The position numbers were made by a program, and so were the translations under genes. Below, piece after piece: positions 53,523 to 64,000 of a stretch of DNA of 64,000 nt. Under the pieces are notes generated by a model, which was not told the origin of the DNA, made no database searches, and was given only the letters and a program-made list of their open reading frames with translations. The stretch is taken from assembly GCF_001632365.1 (NCBI RefSeq), contig NW_024468534.1, positions 238,133 through 302,132 of the forward strand. The letters run 5' to 3'. The stretch is from Laetiporus sulphureus 93-53 (lineage: Eukaryota > Basidiomycota > Agaricomycetes > Polyporales > Laetiporaceae). Every line of letters starts with the position of its first letter. Within the stretch, counting starts at the first letter, position 1.

Positions 53523-54837
53523 TCACAGCCTCGCTTTCTCCGGAGCCTCTTCCTCCACAACCAGGTTAGAGAGCGTGCCAATGCCGCCGCCGACATAGGT
53601 GCTCATGTAGTCTCCGCCCTTGAGGTACAATGGGGGCTTCTTGACGAAACCGACACCCTTTGGCGTGCCCGTGAGGATGAGCGAACCGGGGAGGAGGGTG
53701 GTGCCCTGCGAGAGGTACGCAATGGTCTGGCGCACGGTAAAGATTTGATTGCTATAGTGTAAAGATAAATGGCAGTCAATGCTACTGAATGCACGAGTAG
53801 GTAAAGGGATTCACGCACGCGGTGGAGCCGTCCTGCAGGACCTGACCATTCACAACGGTCTTGAGTGGGAGGTGCTGAGGGTCGGAGATCGCGCTTGCCG
53901 CGACAATGCATGGCCCGAGAGGGTTCGTGTCGTCTACCGGCCGGTTCATCAAACGACAATTGATTTGCCACCGAGAACTACGTACCAAAACTCTTCGAGA
54001 AGCCCCATTGACCGCCACCAGCAGACATCTGCAACTTACGGAATGATACCTGCACAGAAAGACGCGTGTCAGCAGACGACATTTTCGAAAATGCGTGAGA
54101 CAGACTAACATCGTTTGCACCGGTGTAGCCGAGCACGTAGTCGAAAGCATCTGCCTCGGAGACGTTCTTCGCTGCCTTGCCGATGACGATCACTAGTTCG
54201 ACTTCATAGTCGGGGATGTGCTCCTGTACGGGCTGAGCGACTCGCGGGACCGTGACGACTGCGCCGGGGCCAATGATGGATGTCACCGGCTTGTAGAAGA
54301 GAACCGGGACACTGTTTAATGTGAGCACTGGCGCATATACACAGTAGAGCAACACATACGAAGGCTTTGCAAGGTTTGCTTCCGCCTGAATGTCATGCAT
54401 CAGCCAAATTCATATGCGTATTTGAATTCTAGCGCTGACCGCGTGATCGGCATAATTCAGACCCAAGCAGCGCACAACACCTCCAAGCTCGTTGCGAGCG
54501 AGCGGCGAGAGGAGCTCCTTGACGGTCAACACGTTCTTCGTGACCTGGGCGCTAGGGTCGATTGCAGAGCCGAGAATTTCGTATGCCTTGATGGTCTTCT
54601 TGAGCTGGTAGGCCTGACCCACTGCGTATCCCTCTACTCAGCATCGGTGTATGGCTGCGAGACATGGAGCATACCATCCAGCTTGGGGTCGACCGGTTCA
54701 CCGAGGTGAACCTGCGCGGTCTCTGCCGCGACAAAGCGGATCAATCGCGTCCATTGCTAACAGGCAGAACGTTGTCAATCACGCCATCGCCATAGATGCT
54801 CATTGCAGTGGCGACCTACCGTCCTGATGGGGGCCAT
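53523..54837 (-). CDS. Fumarylacetoacetase (FAH)-family hydrolase
   Basis: FAH-fold enzymes cleave or hydrate acylpyruvate-type compounds, often in aromatic catabolism. A short first exon MAPIRT joins by a 63-nt intron to QWTRLIRFVAAETAQVHLGE, then VGQAYQLKKTIKAYEILGSA and VVRCLGLNYADHA. The metal-binding and core blocks are PDYEVELVIVIGKAAKNVSE (E-x-E motif), DYVLGYTGANDVS, LGPCIVAASAISDPQHLPLK and NQIFTVRQTIAYLSQGTTLL, and the end is GSLILTGTPKGVGFVKKP. All the usual FAH motifs are present, so the enzyme looks functional; the substrate is not predictable. It diverges from CDC14 over a 298-bp promoter region. Confidence 0.9.
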
Positions 54838-55135
54838 AGGGAGTCGTTGAGCAGGAGGTTATGGGCGTGATGGTGGTCGTAGGCCAAAGATGAGAACGTG
54901 CGAGTGCGAAGTGTGGGACATGCTCTTTCGTCCGCAAATGCGGCGGAGCTCCGCACGAAGAGGATGCGGCCGTCGTGAGGATCGCGTGCGTCCACGTGCC
55001 TCAGACGCTCCCGCGGCCCGATCGTGGCGCTGACGCGGTCAGGGTTCAGTGCGATGGGCAATACCGCCACAGCTCGGGTGCTGGCTCTGCGATCAGCATC
55101 GCGCGCATATATGTACTTTTAGCATCATTCCGACA

Positions 55136-57030
55136 ATGGACGCTCGCTTGAGCATGAGGGAGACGCTGCAGGATGCTCTCGACGAGGTGTGTGCTTCGAT
55201 GTTATTCGATAGAAGACGCGTTTGACTCCGAACCCGACCTGCTGGCGGACAGTTGGTCTCCCCACGGACATCGGCCGTGCGCGTAGGCGAGGTCCTCACG
55301 GACTTAGAACGGCTGCTCGCGGAGATTTACATGGGCGATGGGGACCCGGCGTCCGAGCGACGGTGCGCATTCATCGGCCTGCAGGATGCGTTTGAGTGCA
55401 ACGGTGGGTGCCATGATGTGGCCTCGTGCTGCTGTTGACTTGCTCGCGATCACGCAGTGCCCTCGCGTGTCTTATCGTGGATATCCCTCGTCATACCTCG
55501 GCTAGAATACTTGACCAGCAAGCGATCTGATGGTGCGTTTATTATAAGGTGTTCTTCGTAGAACCTTCGCATGTAGCTGATGTGATCAATATCGTGAAGA
55601 TGACCGGAAGTTTGAAGTGTCCGTACTTTCTTCGCAGCTCGTGCAAGCATTGTCTCTCGTGCAAGGTGTAGCATTAACCCACAAGGCCAGCAAACGGTAT
55701 CTAGGGCGTAGATATGCACTTCAAGTTAGTTAGATAGGACTCGTCCATCCTGTCGATGGCTGACGATCCTCGGTCGATAGGTTCTCCTAGATCTACTGTA
55801 TATTGCCCGTCATGTACCACTAGAGTGTACCAGTATATCCTCAAGCCGCTCCGCTTCTCCAAACTCCTCGATAAATCGTTTTCCAATCGTCAGTCCGGCC
55901 TCGATACCACTCGCATCTGCCATACTGGACACCCTAATTTGTGTGCTCGTCGATTCTTCGCCTGCTCTCCGCGTGTTCGAAGAGGCGAACGGCGTGCAGG
56001 TGGTGGTGAAAATTCTCCGAAGAGCAGAGACACCGCGAGAAGTGAGGTAAGCCGTTGAGTTTTTACTCGCTCTTTACGATGTGGCTCTAATTTATTTTAC
56101 ATTTTCAGGATGAAATGTCTCGAGTTTATATATTTCTATCTATTGGATGAGACAGCCCCGGCCTCCCAATCCGCCAGTGATTCCACCCAGAGAGGCGTCT
56201 CGCCACCCTGCGGTGACCAGTCCCACCCGACGCACCAGCGCTCCCTGTCAGACGTCTCCACTGACTCCTCCACCTCTGGGTACTCCATCTTCTCCTCCGC
56301 CTTCATCGAGTCTTCGTTCTCCTCCGTCTCCGCGCCCTCCACTCCTTGTTCCCTTACCAAGTGTTTACAACTGTCCGATCCTTACGTTGCTCAGGCCGAG
56401 TCAGTCCCGCGGACGCCTACTCGCCTGACTCCGTTCGGCCCTTCCTTGCGGGCCAATGCCAATCATGCTGAACATGCAGACTCGTGGTCGCCGATGATGC
56501 TTCACAAGGAGGGCAATCGCACCCCATTCAGCCCGAAGAAGGTTGCCGTGTCCCGTCCAGGAATTACTGCGGCGAAAACTACCTTGACATCGACGCCTAC
56601 ACCAAAGACGCCGCGCAGCACCACAATCATATCGTCCGCGAGCACAAAGACGGGACTTAGGCCGCAGACGCCTCGTGCCTCTCATCATCTGCGTGGCTCA
56701 TCGTTGTCGGCGCAAATTGAGGCCTCCACGAGGTTCTTCTCGTCAGAGCTCGATGCGCACAGCACACTGCACCTGCACGCCGGAAAGCACCGTCGTGCGC
56801 AGAGCAGCTTGGGTGGCGGCTCGCGGACTCCTGACCCGTCCACTCCCAGCCAGTCACGCACGAGCTCGGGAAGCACCGCCTATGATTCGAATATGGTCGG
56901 GGTTTGGGCGAGCAAAGGCAGCGGGACGCGCACGATGGAGGAGAAAAAGAAGATTCTGGGATCGATGCTCGGGAACGTCGACGCGCTCGTGGAGGGCGTG
57001 CGTAAGGCGGGAATATGGGGTCTCGCGTAG
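55136..57030 (+). CDS. SIN-type Cdc14 (septation initiation network)
   Basis: This is the S. pombe-type Cdc14 family, which binds the kinase Sid1 in septation signalling; it is not the Cdc14 phosphatase. Exons join as MDARLSMRETLQDALDE, LVSPRTSAVRVGEVLTDLER, RRCAFIGLQDAFECN, VPSRVLSWISLVIPRLEYL, LVQALSLVQGVALTHKASKR, then VLLDLLYIARHV, RVFEEANGVQVVVKILRRAE and PREVRMKCLEFIYFYLLDE. The helical Cdc14 domain fills the N-terminal half. A Ser/Thr/Pro-rich tail with many SP/TP sites, suggesting CDK or MAPK phosphorylation, follows, and the protein ends VEGVRKAGIWGLA. The ATG at 55136 is the first in a sensible context. The exon around 55540-55640 (after SKRSD) is the least certain. Confidence 0.88.
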
Positions 57031-58000
57031 ATGCCCACCGCCAAAGCTGCTTGAACGAAGGCGAGTGTTTATGATAATTTATCAATGGCTGTGTATAGTT
57101 CTTGCCGAGGGTTTGTGATAAATGTAGCGTAGACCGTATGATACCTCGCTTGCCGTTGTTCTTGTCTCGTTTTCCGTGCGTACATGCCGCGTTTGACTTT
57201 TGTATTTTTGCTTTGTCGCTTCGCTTTCAAGCCTTGTTTTTATTGTCTGCTGGTATTTCTCTGATCCCTTATACGGTCAAATACACCTCGGTCGACTCGA
57301 GACATCGCGCAAGAACGGGAACGTGCTCGAATCTTGCACAGCAAAGAAAATACCACTTCTTGTTCCAGGAAAGGTATTAAAATTGAATTGAAATACTTCC
57401 GCCTTTCCCATCAAGTGAATAATGTCGGGAAAAGGCTTGGAAAAGCCCATCCTTTTCTGGGCATTGATTTGCACCAAACTGCCTTTATTGATGCAGAAAA
57501 TGATGGGATGTTGCCCCAGGATACTGTAGGAATTGATGCATTGATGACTGATCGCGAATCAGTCGGCCGGGATACCCCGATACTTGTTTCCCCGCATAGG
57601 TCATTTCTTGGTTCGTCGACGTCATTTCTGCCGGTCTGCACAACACGATGGGCGACGTCGTGCAAGCAGAACACAGAGTCGGCCGCTGAGGCGTAGGATG
57701 GCGTCACGACGCTCACACAAAATTGTGACAAGAAGCAGCGAGGAAGGAGCTCTGGGCGTGACGAGGATGACGACGAAGCGGCTCGAAACGGCTCGAACAG
57801 ATCGAGTCCCTGGCTGCCTTCGTCTCGTCACGCGCCCGGCCGCTTTCCACAGCCACCGTCGTGGCGCAGAGTGCCTCGAACGCTATAAGAAGCGGCTCCG
57901 CTGCGTAGCTCCTTCCATCTTACCTTCAACCGTTTGTATTACCTCACTTACCCACCACACCGCCTTACTCTTTTTCCCTTCACCACAAATCAAAGACATT
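57031..58000. promoter_or_regulatory. Spacer with TATA-like element and pyrimidine-rich leader before the STF2-like gene
   Basis: A TATAAGA at 57884-57890 lies about 115 bp before the ATG at 58001. A CT-rich leader (CTTACTCTTTTTCCCTTCACC) runs up to the start, a feature often seen at strongly expressed fungal genes. Further left no gene is recognised; frames at 57334-57700 are unassigned. Confidence 0.45.
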
Positions 58001-58600
58001 ATGACCCGCACCGAGCGCGCATCCTACCCCCGTGCTATCATCAAGGACCGTTCCGAGGCAAAGAATGCTATGGACAAGCATATTCCCAAGGGTGGCGCGG
58101 GCGCGCACAACTGGGGCGATGTCCAGCACGAGCACGAGTATGAAGAGGAAGGCTCGCTAGACGAGGATGCCGAGCGCGAAGAGAGTGGAGGTACGTGTTC
58201 GTCTGTACTCGACGCGTCGTGATGTGCTTACCATTCCCCTCAGCTCGGCCTCCGGCAGAGCAGCGTCCTACCCCGGAGCGCAGGACAAGCTCCCTTACAG
58301 AAGAGGAGTTGCAGAAAGCAAGAGAGTTCAGAAAGAAGGCTCTGAAGAGTGAGGGTGAGTACCCACGCGCTATTGATCCCTTGCTTCGACGGCAATGCTC
58401 ATATCTCGGATATTATTCAGGCGTTGACCTTGCTGCTATCGCGCGCACCTCTGCTGCTGTTTCCCTCTCTCCCCCCAACCGGGAAGCCCCCATCACTTCT
58501 GACGCTAACGTGAGTTCGCCGCTCGCTTGCTGCAGTCACAGGGGTTCTCAGCTGACTCGCTACTGACTCTTGACAGACTTCTGCTGTGAGCACCGCATAA
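58001..58600 (+). CDS. Small HABP4/Stf2-like RNA-binding-type protein
   Basis: The start MTRTERASYPRAIIKDRSEA is followed by KNAMDKHIPKGGAGAHNWGD, the GGAG-x-HNWG motif of the hyaluronan/mRNA-binding (Stm1, PAI-RBP1) and Stf2/Tma10 proteins, which associate with ribosomes or the mitochondrial ATPase. An acidic stretch (EHEYEEEGSLDEDAEREESG) follows. Three introns lead to ERRTSSLTEEELQKAREFRK, VDLAAIARTSAAVSLSPPNR and a last exon ending SAVSTA, then TAA at 58598. About 140 residues in all, mostly disordered, as in the family. The exact partner is not predictable. The TATA-like site and CT-rich leader suggest strong expression. Confidence 0.75.
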
Positions 58601-58831
58601 TTTATTAATTGCATCATCCATCTATGGGGCATAGATGATCATATATAGCTGTAACTCGTACGGACGTTGTTGTAAAACAAAGCAGACATAGCAATTGTAC
58701 TAGTGTCTTTAGGAATACCATCTCCAGTCAGCAATAATTTCGGCTCACTTTGAGTGTCGTGTGACTAGATGTCATTGATGGCATGTCATGGGAATGTATC
58801 GGCTGACCCTTGATGCAACAATTGACCCGAA

Positions 58832-58892
58832 GCTCGAGGTTGGAGCATGGTAGTGAAGGTACTTTAGTACCGTGCTTCCACTCACCTCGAGC
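58832..58892. repeat. Imperfect 61-nt palindrome
   Basis: The outer arms GCTCGAGGT and ACCTCGAGC are perfect. An inner GGTAC-TTTA-GTACC hairpin sits at the centre, and the intermediate arms (TGGAGCATGG versus TGGAAGCACGG when reversed) match with one indel and a change. Confidence 0.7.
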
Positions 58893-59180
58893 ACGCTGTC
58901 TCGCAGTCCATGGTGATCGTGTGACCCTCAGCAAGCGGCTGTGGATGGGACATCTGCTTCAGCCGAGAAGGTTCTTGCATGTGGGCTACATGTGTGACTC
59001 TGCGAAGCAATCTCCCACTGTCTGATCGCTATGATCAGCTTAGGCTGAGCTCAGATTCTCTGTCTTTGTGAGCTGCAAACGCGTCTGTGGCTGAGAGAAA
59101 GGAGTACCATCAAAGAAGCTTGGATACTCAAATAGGAAGGTGAGGATCTCTCCTGCTCTCAGGCCTCGCCTGTATCAGCG

Positions 59181-59208
59181 CTCAACGCTCAACGTTCAAC
59201 GTTCAACT
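59181..59208 (+). repeat. 7-bp tandem repeat, four copies
   Basis: CTCAACG, CTCAACG, TTCAACG and TTCAACT run head to tail. It is a short, slightly diverged minisatellite. Confidence 0.8.
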
Positions 59209-59873
59209 CGCACGGGAAAGTCTGCTACTGGAAAGTCTCGCAGCAAGGGGAAAAGAAATGAGTGCTGCTGTTTCTACCCAGTTCTCTGAAAATCAAGTTG
59301 CGAAGACGACCCGTCGGGTTCCATTCGTCCATGTTGTCGACCCACTGGTGCGCGAGGCGCATGCGCTCCGAGGTGCTCAAGGTGTCGGCAGGCACACCGC
59401 TATCTTCATCGACCGGAGCTGCTTATTTTGCTGATATGAGCTTTCAAGCTGTCTGTTGTTCTCAGCCGTGCTAGAAGGCTTCATTAGTGAGGGTTTGTGT
59501 CTTTAACTACATTGAAAGCACTTTTACTGAAAGTCTTCAAGGCCAGCTAGACACAGCATAGAATGTGGCGAAGATACCAACAACTGGTATCCGCGGCGTA
59601 TGTCCGGCCGGAGTGGACGCTGAAGTATTTGGTCACTACCCCGAGGCATGTGTTCGTAGCGGCGATGAGGTGCCTTCACGTGTTTTCCGCCACCGGAGGT
59701 CAACTGAAACCACTGCATTGCTCTCGCGCTGTACTTGTAACTTGTAGCAGACCGAGGACTCTATTTGAATCGCGTAATGACGACGGCAGCTGGCGTCGTT
59801 GAGATAGCCAAAAATCACATACCGAGTCATGAACAGCATTCGGCTCTATATACAAGGGACAAGCGAACACCGG

Positions 59874-62507
59874 TCACGCTCTCTTTCCGTAATCCTTCGC
59901 ATCGATGGACCCTTCTTCCTCCGTGAAGACGCCCGTTTCAGCATACGAACGGTGCCGCTCCGCCCACGCGACAGCATCGCGCCGTCCCTTCGTTACGTCC
60001 ACGCCTACAGCCACCAAGTATGTCAGTCACCGCGGCAAAACTTCAATTCACGGAGAAGCACGCACTGAACCAGATGACCAGGCTCGCCGCTGTGCACAGC
60101 GCGAATAGAAAGGGGAACCCTTTCCAGTTGTTCTGCGTGTTGTTGATGATGGCCTGGATGACGTTGGGCCCGATCATCGACGATGCGCGGTTAGACAGAC
60201 CGAAGAGGCCGAAGAACTACGTCGTTGCGGCTGAGCCACCTGGCGAAGGGTTTGCACATGATACGAACGTACCATGTTGTCGAAGCCCGGCGGCGCGAGC
60301 TCTGCCATCATCGTTTGCGCGAAGGCATAGTAGGGCGCTTGGAACAGGCCGAAGACGACGTTGTACGCCCTGCATGAAGCTTGTTGACATCTCTAACAGG
60401 ACCATTTCCATCATGAGCTTTGCTTACCAAAACTCCCATTCGTTGTGGAATCTGCAATGATCTATAAGTATCAACGATATTACACTTAGAGGTCAGCCAC
60501 AAACCCAAGTTTGGTCGTCCAAATGCCAATCATGCCCCACAGCGGGATGAGGATGGTTACGACATTAGTCACAATGAACTGTCGACATTCTATTAGTTAC
60601 CAGACGAGATAGACTCTGCCGAGATAGATCACCATCCGCTTAGTACTGATTTTCCAGTATTTCTGGATGTACCAGAACCCCAGCGTGCTGTATCGCACGA
60701 GCGCATCAGCAATGATTCGCTCAGCATCCCGTGACAAGTGTTACCTGGCCGTGGAGGTGAAGGCCTGTGCCAATCCCAGGTAGGTGTTCTGCAAGAAGGA
60801 GAACTGGAACTTGTCATTCTGACATATGGATACGAGGGTGCCAGTCGTATTCAGGCCCTATCAAGAACATGCAACATCAGCACCCACTCTGCGATAGCTG
60901 AAGGTCGGATGCACGTACGTCGGATAGCAGGAAGAACGAAAAGAGATAGATGAAGGTATAAGGAAGCTTCTTATACTGCTTGAGAGCAATCCAGATCTAC
61001 GAGGGGTCAGCACACACCTAGAACAGGACACTGAAGTACGCTTGCCTGCTTCCACCCTATCGTGAGGTAATGTTCGCCCTTCGGAAGTGCAGGCCCTGGA
61101 CGCGGCTGCTGGAAGATGACTGACGGAGAAGACGCAAAGTATGAATAACGATAGTCCAGTAACTGGCCATCCGACTCACACCACCAGATGCCCAGCAAAA
61201 CCCAGTATGCGTTCGTCCTATGGGTATGGTCAGTTCCCGCATAAATGAAGAAGGATGCAAGCCTACTAACAGGCAGATGGTGTAATTGTCCACCAATGGG
61301 TTACTTGCAAGAGGGAGGAGTATGGATAGATTGAGACATAGCACGAATATGTACCCCAGGTTGCTGTGCACCTAGATCATCTCAGCACATCGGTATGTTG
61401 CGTCTTTCGCAACACCTTATTACACCCACTGTGCTGATGTTACTTATCCTGTTCTTCTCCAGACTCTCCTCCAGCTCGTATTCTTCAGCGGGGATCTCAC
61501 CACTGTCATACTTCTCTCTCAAAGAACGGGCATGCGGAGTGTTGCGGGCTAGCCGAGGAAAAACAGCAGCATAAAATACCAGCGTGGCGCCGTACGTGAC
61601 GAAGCCCACGATGTACAGCCCCATGGCTGCGACCCAACGTGAAGGAGCTGGTGTACACGCATTAAGATCAGAAGCCACAGATCAGGTCGAGGTACGCCGT
61701 ACACGTCAAGGCCATGCTGGCAAACTGCGCTCCCCAGCAAATGAGTGTGATGACAAACAGCAGCCATCGCCCAAAGGTGCCGTAATCAGCGGCGGACCCG
61801 ATCGTCGTGAAGATCACTGTCATGATCTGTGCAAATATCACACCGGTGATGAATGTTAATGTGTGCCTGCATGCTAAGACACCGGTGACGTACAGCGAAG
61901 CTCACTCCGTTCGCGATCAGGACAATTGAACTGACGGACTTGGTTCCGCTGCCCCATGGCAGCACGCACTGCTCGGACGAGCTGCACGTTGAGCCTGGGC
62001 CCTGCGCAGGGTCCCAGCCTGCTGAGGTTGCAAAGGACTGGAACAATGTCAATGAGTACCCTGGAACGCGGATCAAACATCATCGTCAATCGCTGTACAG
62101 CGTACGACCGAGATGAGTGACAGACCGTTTGGCCCTACGCCCTACGCGAACACATGCGGATCAGTACAACACGCGGGCGCGACGTATATAAAACACGCTG
62201 CGGACGCACGTTGTCACCATTGCTGTACACTGACATACCGCGCACATTCAGTCATGGTTCGCAGACACAGCAGATCAGCATGAGAACATACGATAATAGC
62301 TCCAAAGTTCCTGCACGATACATTGATGAGACCTCAACACGCACGTCCTCCGTGTCGCACTAGACGCACCTTCCTCGTTACCAACGGCTCCTCGCGTCTG
62401 ATTGGAGCGACCACAGCCACTTCCACTTCTGCCTCTGGGAGCTTGCTGATCCCTGCTACAGCAACCTCTTCGGTGGGAGTCGTAAACTCGCCTTCTACGT
62501 CAGTCAT
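59874..62507 (-). CDS. ATG22: Vacuolar amino-acid effluxer Atg22, copy 1
   Basis: Atg22 is an MFS-like vacuolar membrane protein that exports amino acids released by autophagic breakdown. Many short exons join: MTDVEGEFTTPTEEVAVAGI, ELWSYYLYSNGDN, YSLTLFQSFATSAGW, SIVLIANGVSFA, then VMTVIFTTIGSAADYGTFGR and WLLFVITLICWGAQFASMAL. The central part has GLYIVGFVTYGATLVFYAAV and FQQPRPGPALPKGEHYLTIG, a strong Atg22 hallmark. The C-terminal part has VFGLFQAPYYAFAQTMMAEL, FDNM, FFGLFGLSNRASSMIGPNVI and DVTKGRRDAVAWAERHRSYA, ending DYGKRA. About twelve hydrophobic spans are expected. All junctions checked are open, so this copy appears intact. Confidence 0.9.
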
Positions 62508-63294
62508 TATGTTCTGAGTGCGCACAGCAGACAAACAACGGAGGCATCGAGAGCGGGCAGGAAGCACCGGGGTGTGTTTGCTGATTGCGCGGCGCTCATA
62601 TGTAGTGGAATGGAATTCCCATGCGTGCACTTATCAAGAAGCGCGAGACGTTCTGGGTATGGTTGAGAAGATAAAGGGGCGCTCGCCATGCGCACGCTGC
62701 ATCAGGTAGGCGGAGTACTGATGCAGTCTACCCGCGGCGTAGAACACGAGATACCGGGACATGTATAGGTAGCGAGTAGCCCGGAAGGTTGAGGATGATT
62801 TGATCTGTCCTTGATGCATTGATGCCTCAGATATGAGACACGGCAGCTAGATAACAAAGTTGTTCAGGCAGAGAAGTAGAGTGCAGCACAAAGAATGGAT
62901 TCGAGATATTCGTCTCCAGGTCTCCCATGGCTGGGAGATCAATTATGGCCGCTTCGTGGTCAAGCCGTGGTCGACGTTTTTTCTGCGACAATCTGTGACA
63001 GAGCGCGTTGTTCCCACGGGTGTGCTTGCCTGCGTGCAAGCTCGGCAGCTCCTCTCTTCATCTTTCCTTTCACATGTTCTTCGCCACTGGATGTTAACTG
63101 AAATCATTGCAATTTCGGTTGTGCTGTATTTGTGACTTGTAGCAGACTGAAGGCCGGACATTTATCATTTCACGATGACGAGTCACGACGGACGACGGCC
63201 CAAGTGGCATTGAGATAATCAAAAAATCACATACCAAGTCATGAACAACATTCGACCGTATACATACGGAAGAGACAAGTAAAGCGAACGCCGG
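62508..63294. other. Spacer between the ATG22 copies
   Basis: About 0.8 kb. It contains the copy 1 promoter on the left and, from about 63065, sequence homologous to the region downstream of copy 1. No gene is seen. Confidence 0.5.
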
Positions 63295-64000
63295 TCACGC
63301 TCTCTTTCCGTAATCCTTCGCGTCAACGGACCCTTCCTCCTCCACGAAGATGCCCGTCTCAGCGTACGAACGGTGCCTCTCCGCCCACGCGACAGCATCG
63401 CGCCGTCCCTTCGTTACATCTACGCCTACAGCCGCCAAGCATGTCAGTCACCGCAGCAAAACTTCTACCCAGGGAGAAGCACACACCGAACCATATAAAC
63501 AGGCTCGCTGCGATGCACAGCGCGAATAGAAAGGGGAACCCTTTCCAGTTGTTCTGTGTATTGTTGATGATTGTCTGAACGACGTTGGGCCCGATCATCG
63601 ACGAAGCGCGGTTAGACAGACCGAAGAGGCCGAAGAACTACGTCGTTGCGGCTTAGCCACCTGGCGAAGGGTTTGCAACATGATACGAACGTACCATGTT
63701 GTCGAAGCCCGGCGGCGCGAGCTCGGCCATCATCGTTTGGGAGAAGGCGTAATAGGGCGCTTGGAACGAGCCGGAGACGACGTTGTACGCCCTGCATGAA
63801 GCATGTTCACATCTCTAACAAGACCGTTTTCATCACGGGTCTGCTTACCAATACTCCCATTCGTTGTGGAATCTGCAATGATCTATAAGTATCAACAATA
63901 TCACACTCAGAGATCAGCCACAAACCCAAATTTGGTCGTCCAGATACCGCACATGCCCCACAGCGGGATGAGGATGGTTACGACATTGGTCACAACGAAC
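63295..64000 (-). CDS. ATG22: Atg22, copy 2 (C-terminal part; continues beyond the window)
   Basis: This tandem paralog has the same orientation. The visible exons give SGSFQAPYYAFSQTMMAELA, FDNM, FFGLFGLSNRASSMIGPNVV, TQNNWKGFPFLFALCIAASL and DVTKGRRDAVAWAERHRSYA, ending DYGKRA at 63295. Intron positions are the same as in copy 1, including the intron after FDNM. Differences are mostly substitutions (for example GLFQAPYYAFAQ becoming GSFQAPYYAFSQ). The rest of the gene lies past 64000, so it is partial only because of the window edge. Confidence 0.88.

Larger units (their letters stand above)
58601..59873. other. 1.3-kb spacer with palindrome and small tandem repeat
   Basis: No gene is recognised. 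It contains an imperfect palindrome (58832-58892) and four copies of a 7-bp unit (59181-59208). From about 59670 the sequence is homologous to that at 63065-63295, showing that the ATG22 duplication extends past the stop codon. Confidence 0.5.

Noticed and set aside
54816..55070. 84-codon minus-strand ORF between FAH and CDC14
   Set aside because: It overlaps the FAH first exon and the shared promoter, and no domain is recognisable.

Overview
The window is nuclear DNA of a filamentous basidiomycete, most likely an Agaricomycete; no species can be named from sequence alone. Almost every gene is split by short GT-AG introns of about 50-70 nt with CTNAC-like branch sites, the genes are densely packed on both strands, and several families (DUF6699 proteins, fungal TRP-like proteins, a SIN-type Cdc14, Atg29, Yaf9, Nop14) are fungal or typical of basidiomycetes. 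There is no prokaryotic or viral gene content, CRISPR array or rRNA.

Layout. 1-2424 has no supportable gene. 2425-9678 holds a TRP-like membrane protein (+), a convergent CNH-type protein (-) and an uncharacterised tail-anchored-looking protein (-). After a 1.6-kb gap come NOP14 (+) and a large ATR/Mec1-type checkpoint kinase (+), whose 3' end faces YAF9 (-). YAF9 shares a 126-bp divergent promoter with COX7 (+), followed by COA3 (+), so two cytochrome c oxidase genes sit together. RNase III (-) and PAPS reductase (-) follow. 29-36 kb is gene-poor: it holds a tandem pair of DUF6699 genes, one frameshifted, and a run of 24 C residues. 36.3-39.6 kb is succinate-semialdehyde dehydrogenase (-), whose last exon lies beyond a 715-nt intron. 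SPT3 (+) and DDI1 (-) converge. ATG29 (-) and a YIH1/IMPACT-type gene (+) diverge. A macro-domain gene and a CmcJ/AsaB-like oxygenase gene flank an AT-rich element with long terminal inverted repeats. A fumarylacetoacetase-family hydrolase (-) diverges from a SIN-type CDC14 (+). A small STF2/HABP4-like gene and a tandem ATG22 duplication end the window; the second ATG22 copy runs off the right edge.

Most genes are housekeeping functions: ribosome biogenesis, DNA damage signalling, chromatin (YAF9, SPT3), respiration (COX7, COA3), sulfate assimilation, GABA shunt, autophagy (ATG29, ATG22), ubiquitin shuttling (DDI1) and septation (CDC14). I see no biosynthetic or defence cluster. The most notable structures are the tandem ATG22 and DUF6699 duplications, the enlarged SSADH intron, the inverted-repeat element at 50.7-51.2 kb, and a 13-bp CACGTG-containing sequence shared by two promoters. 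Exon structures were spliced by eye and need transcript support.
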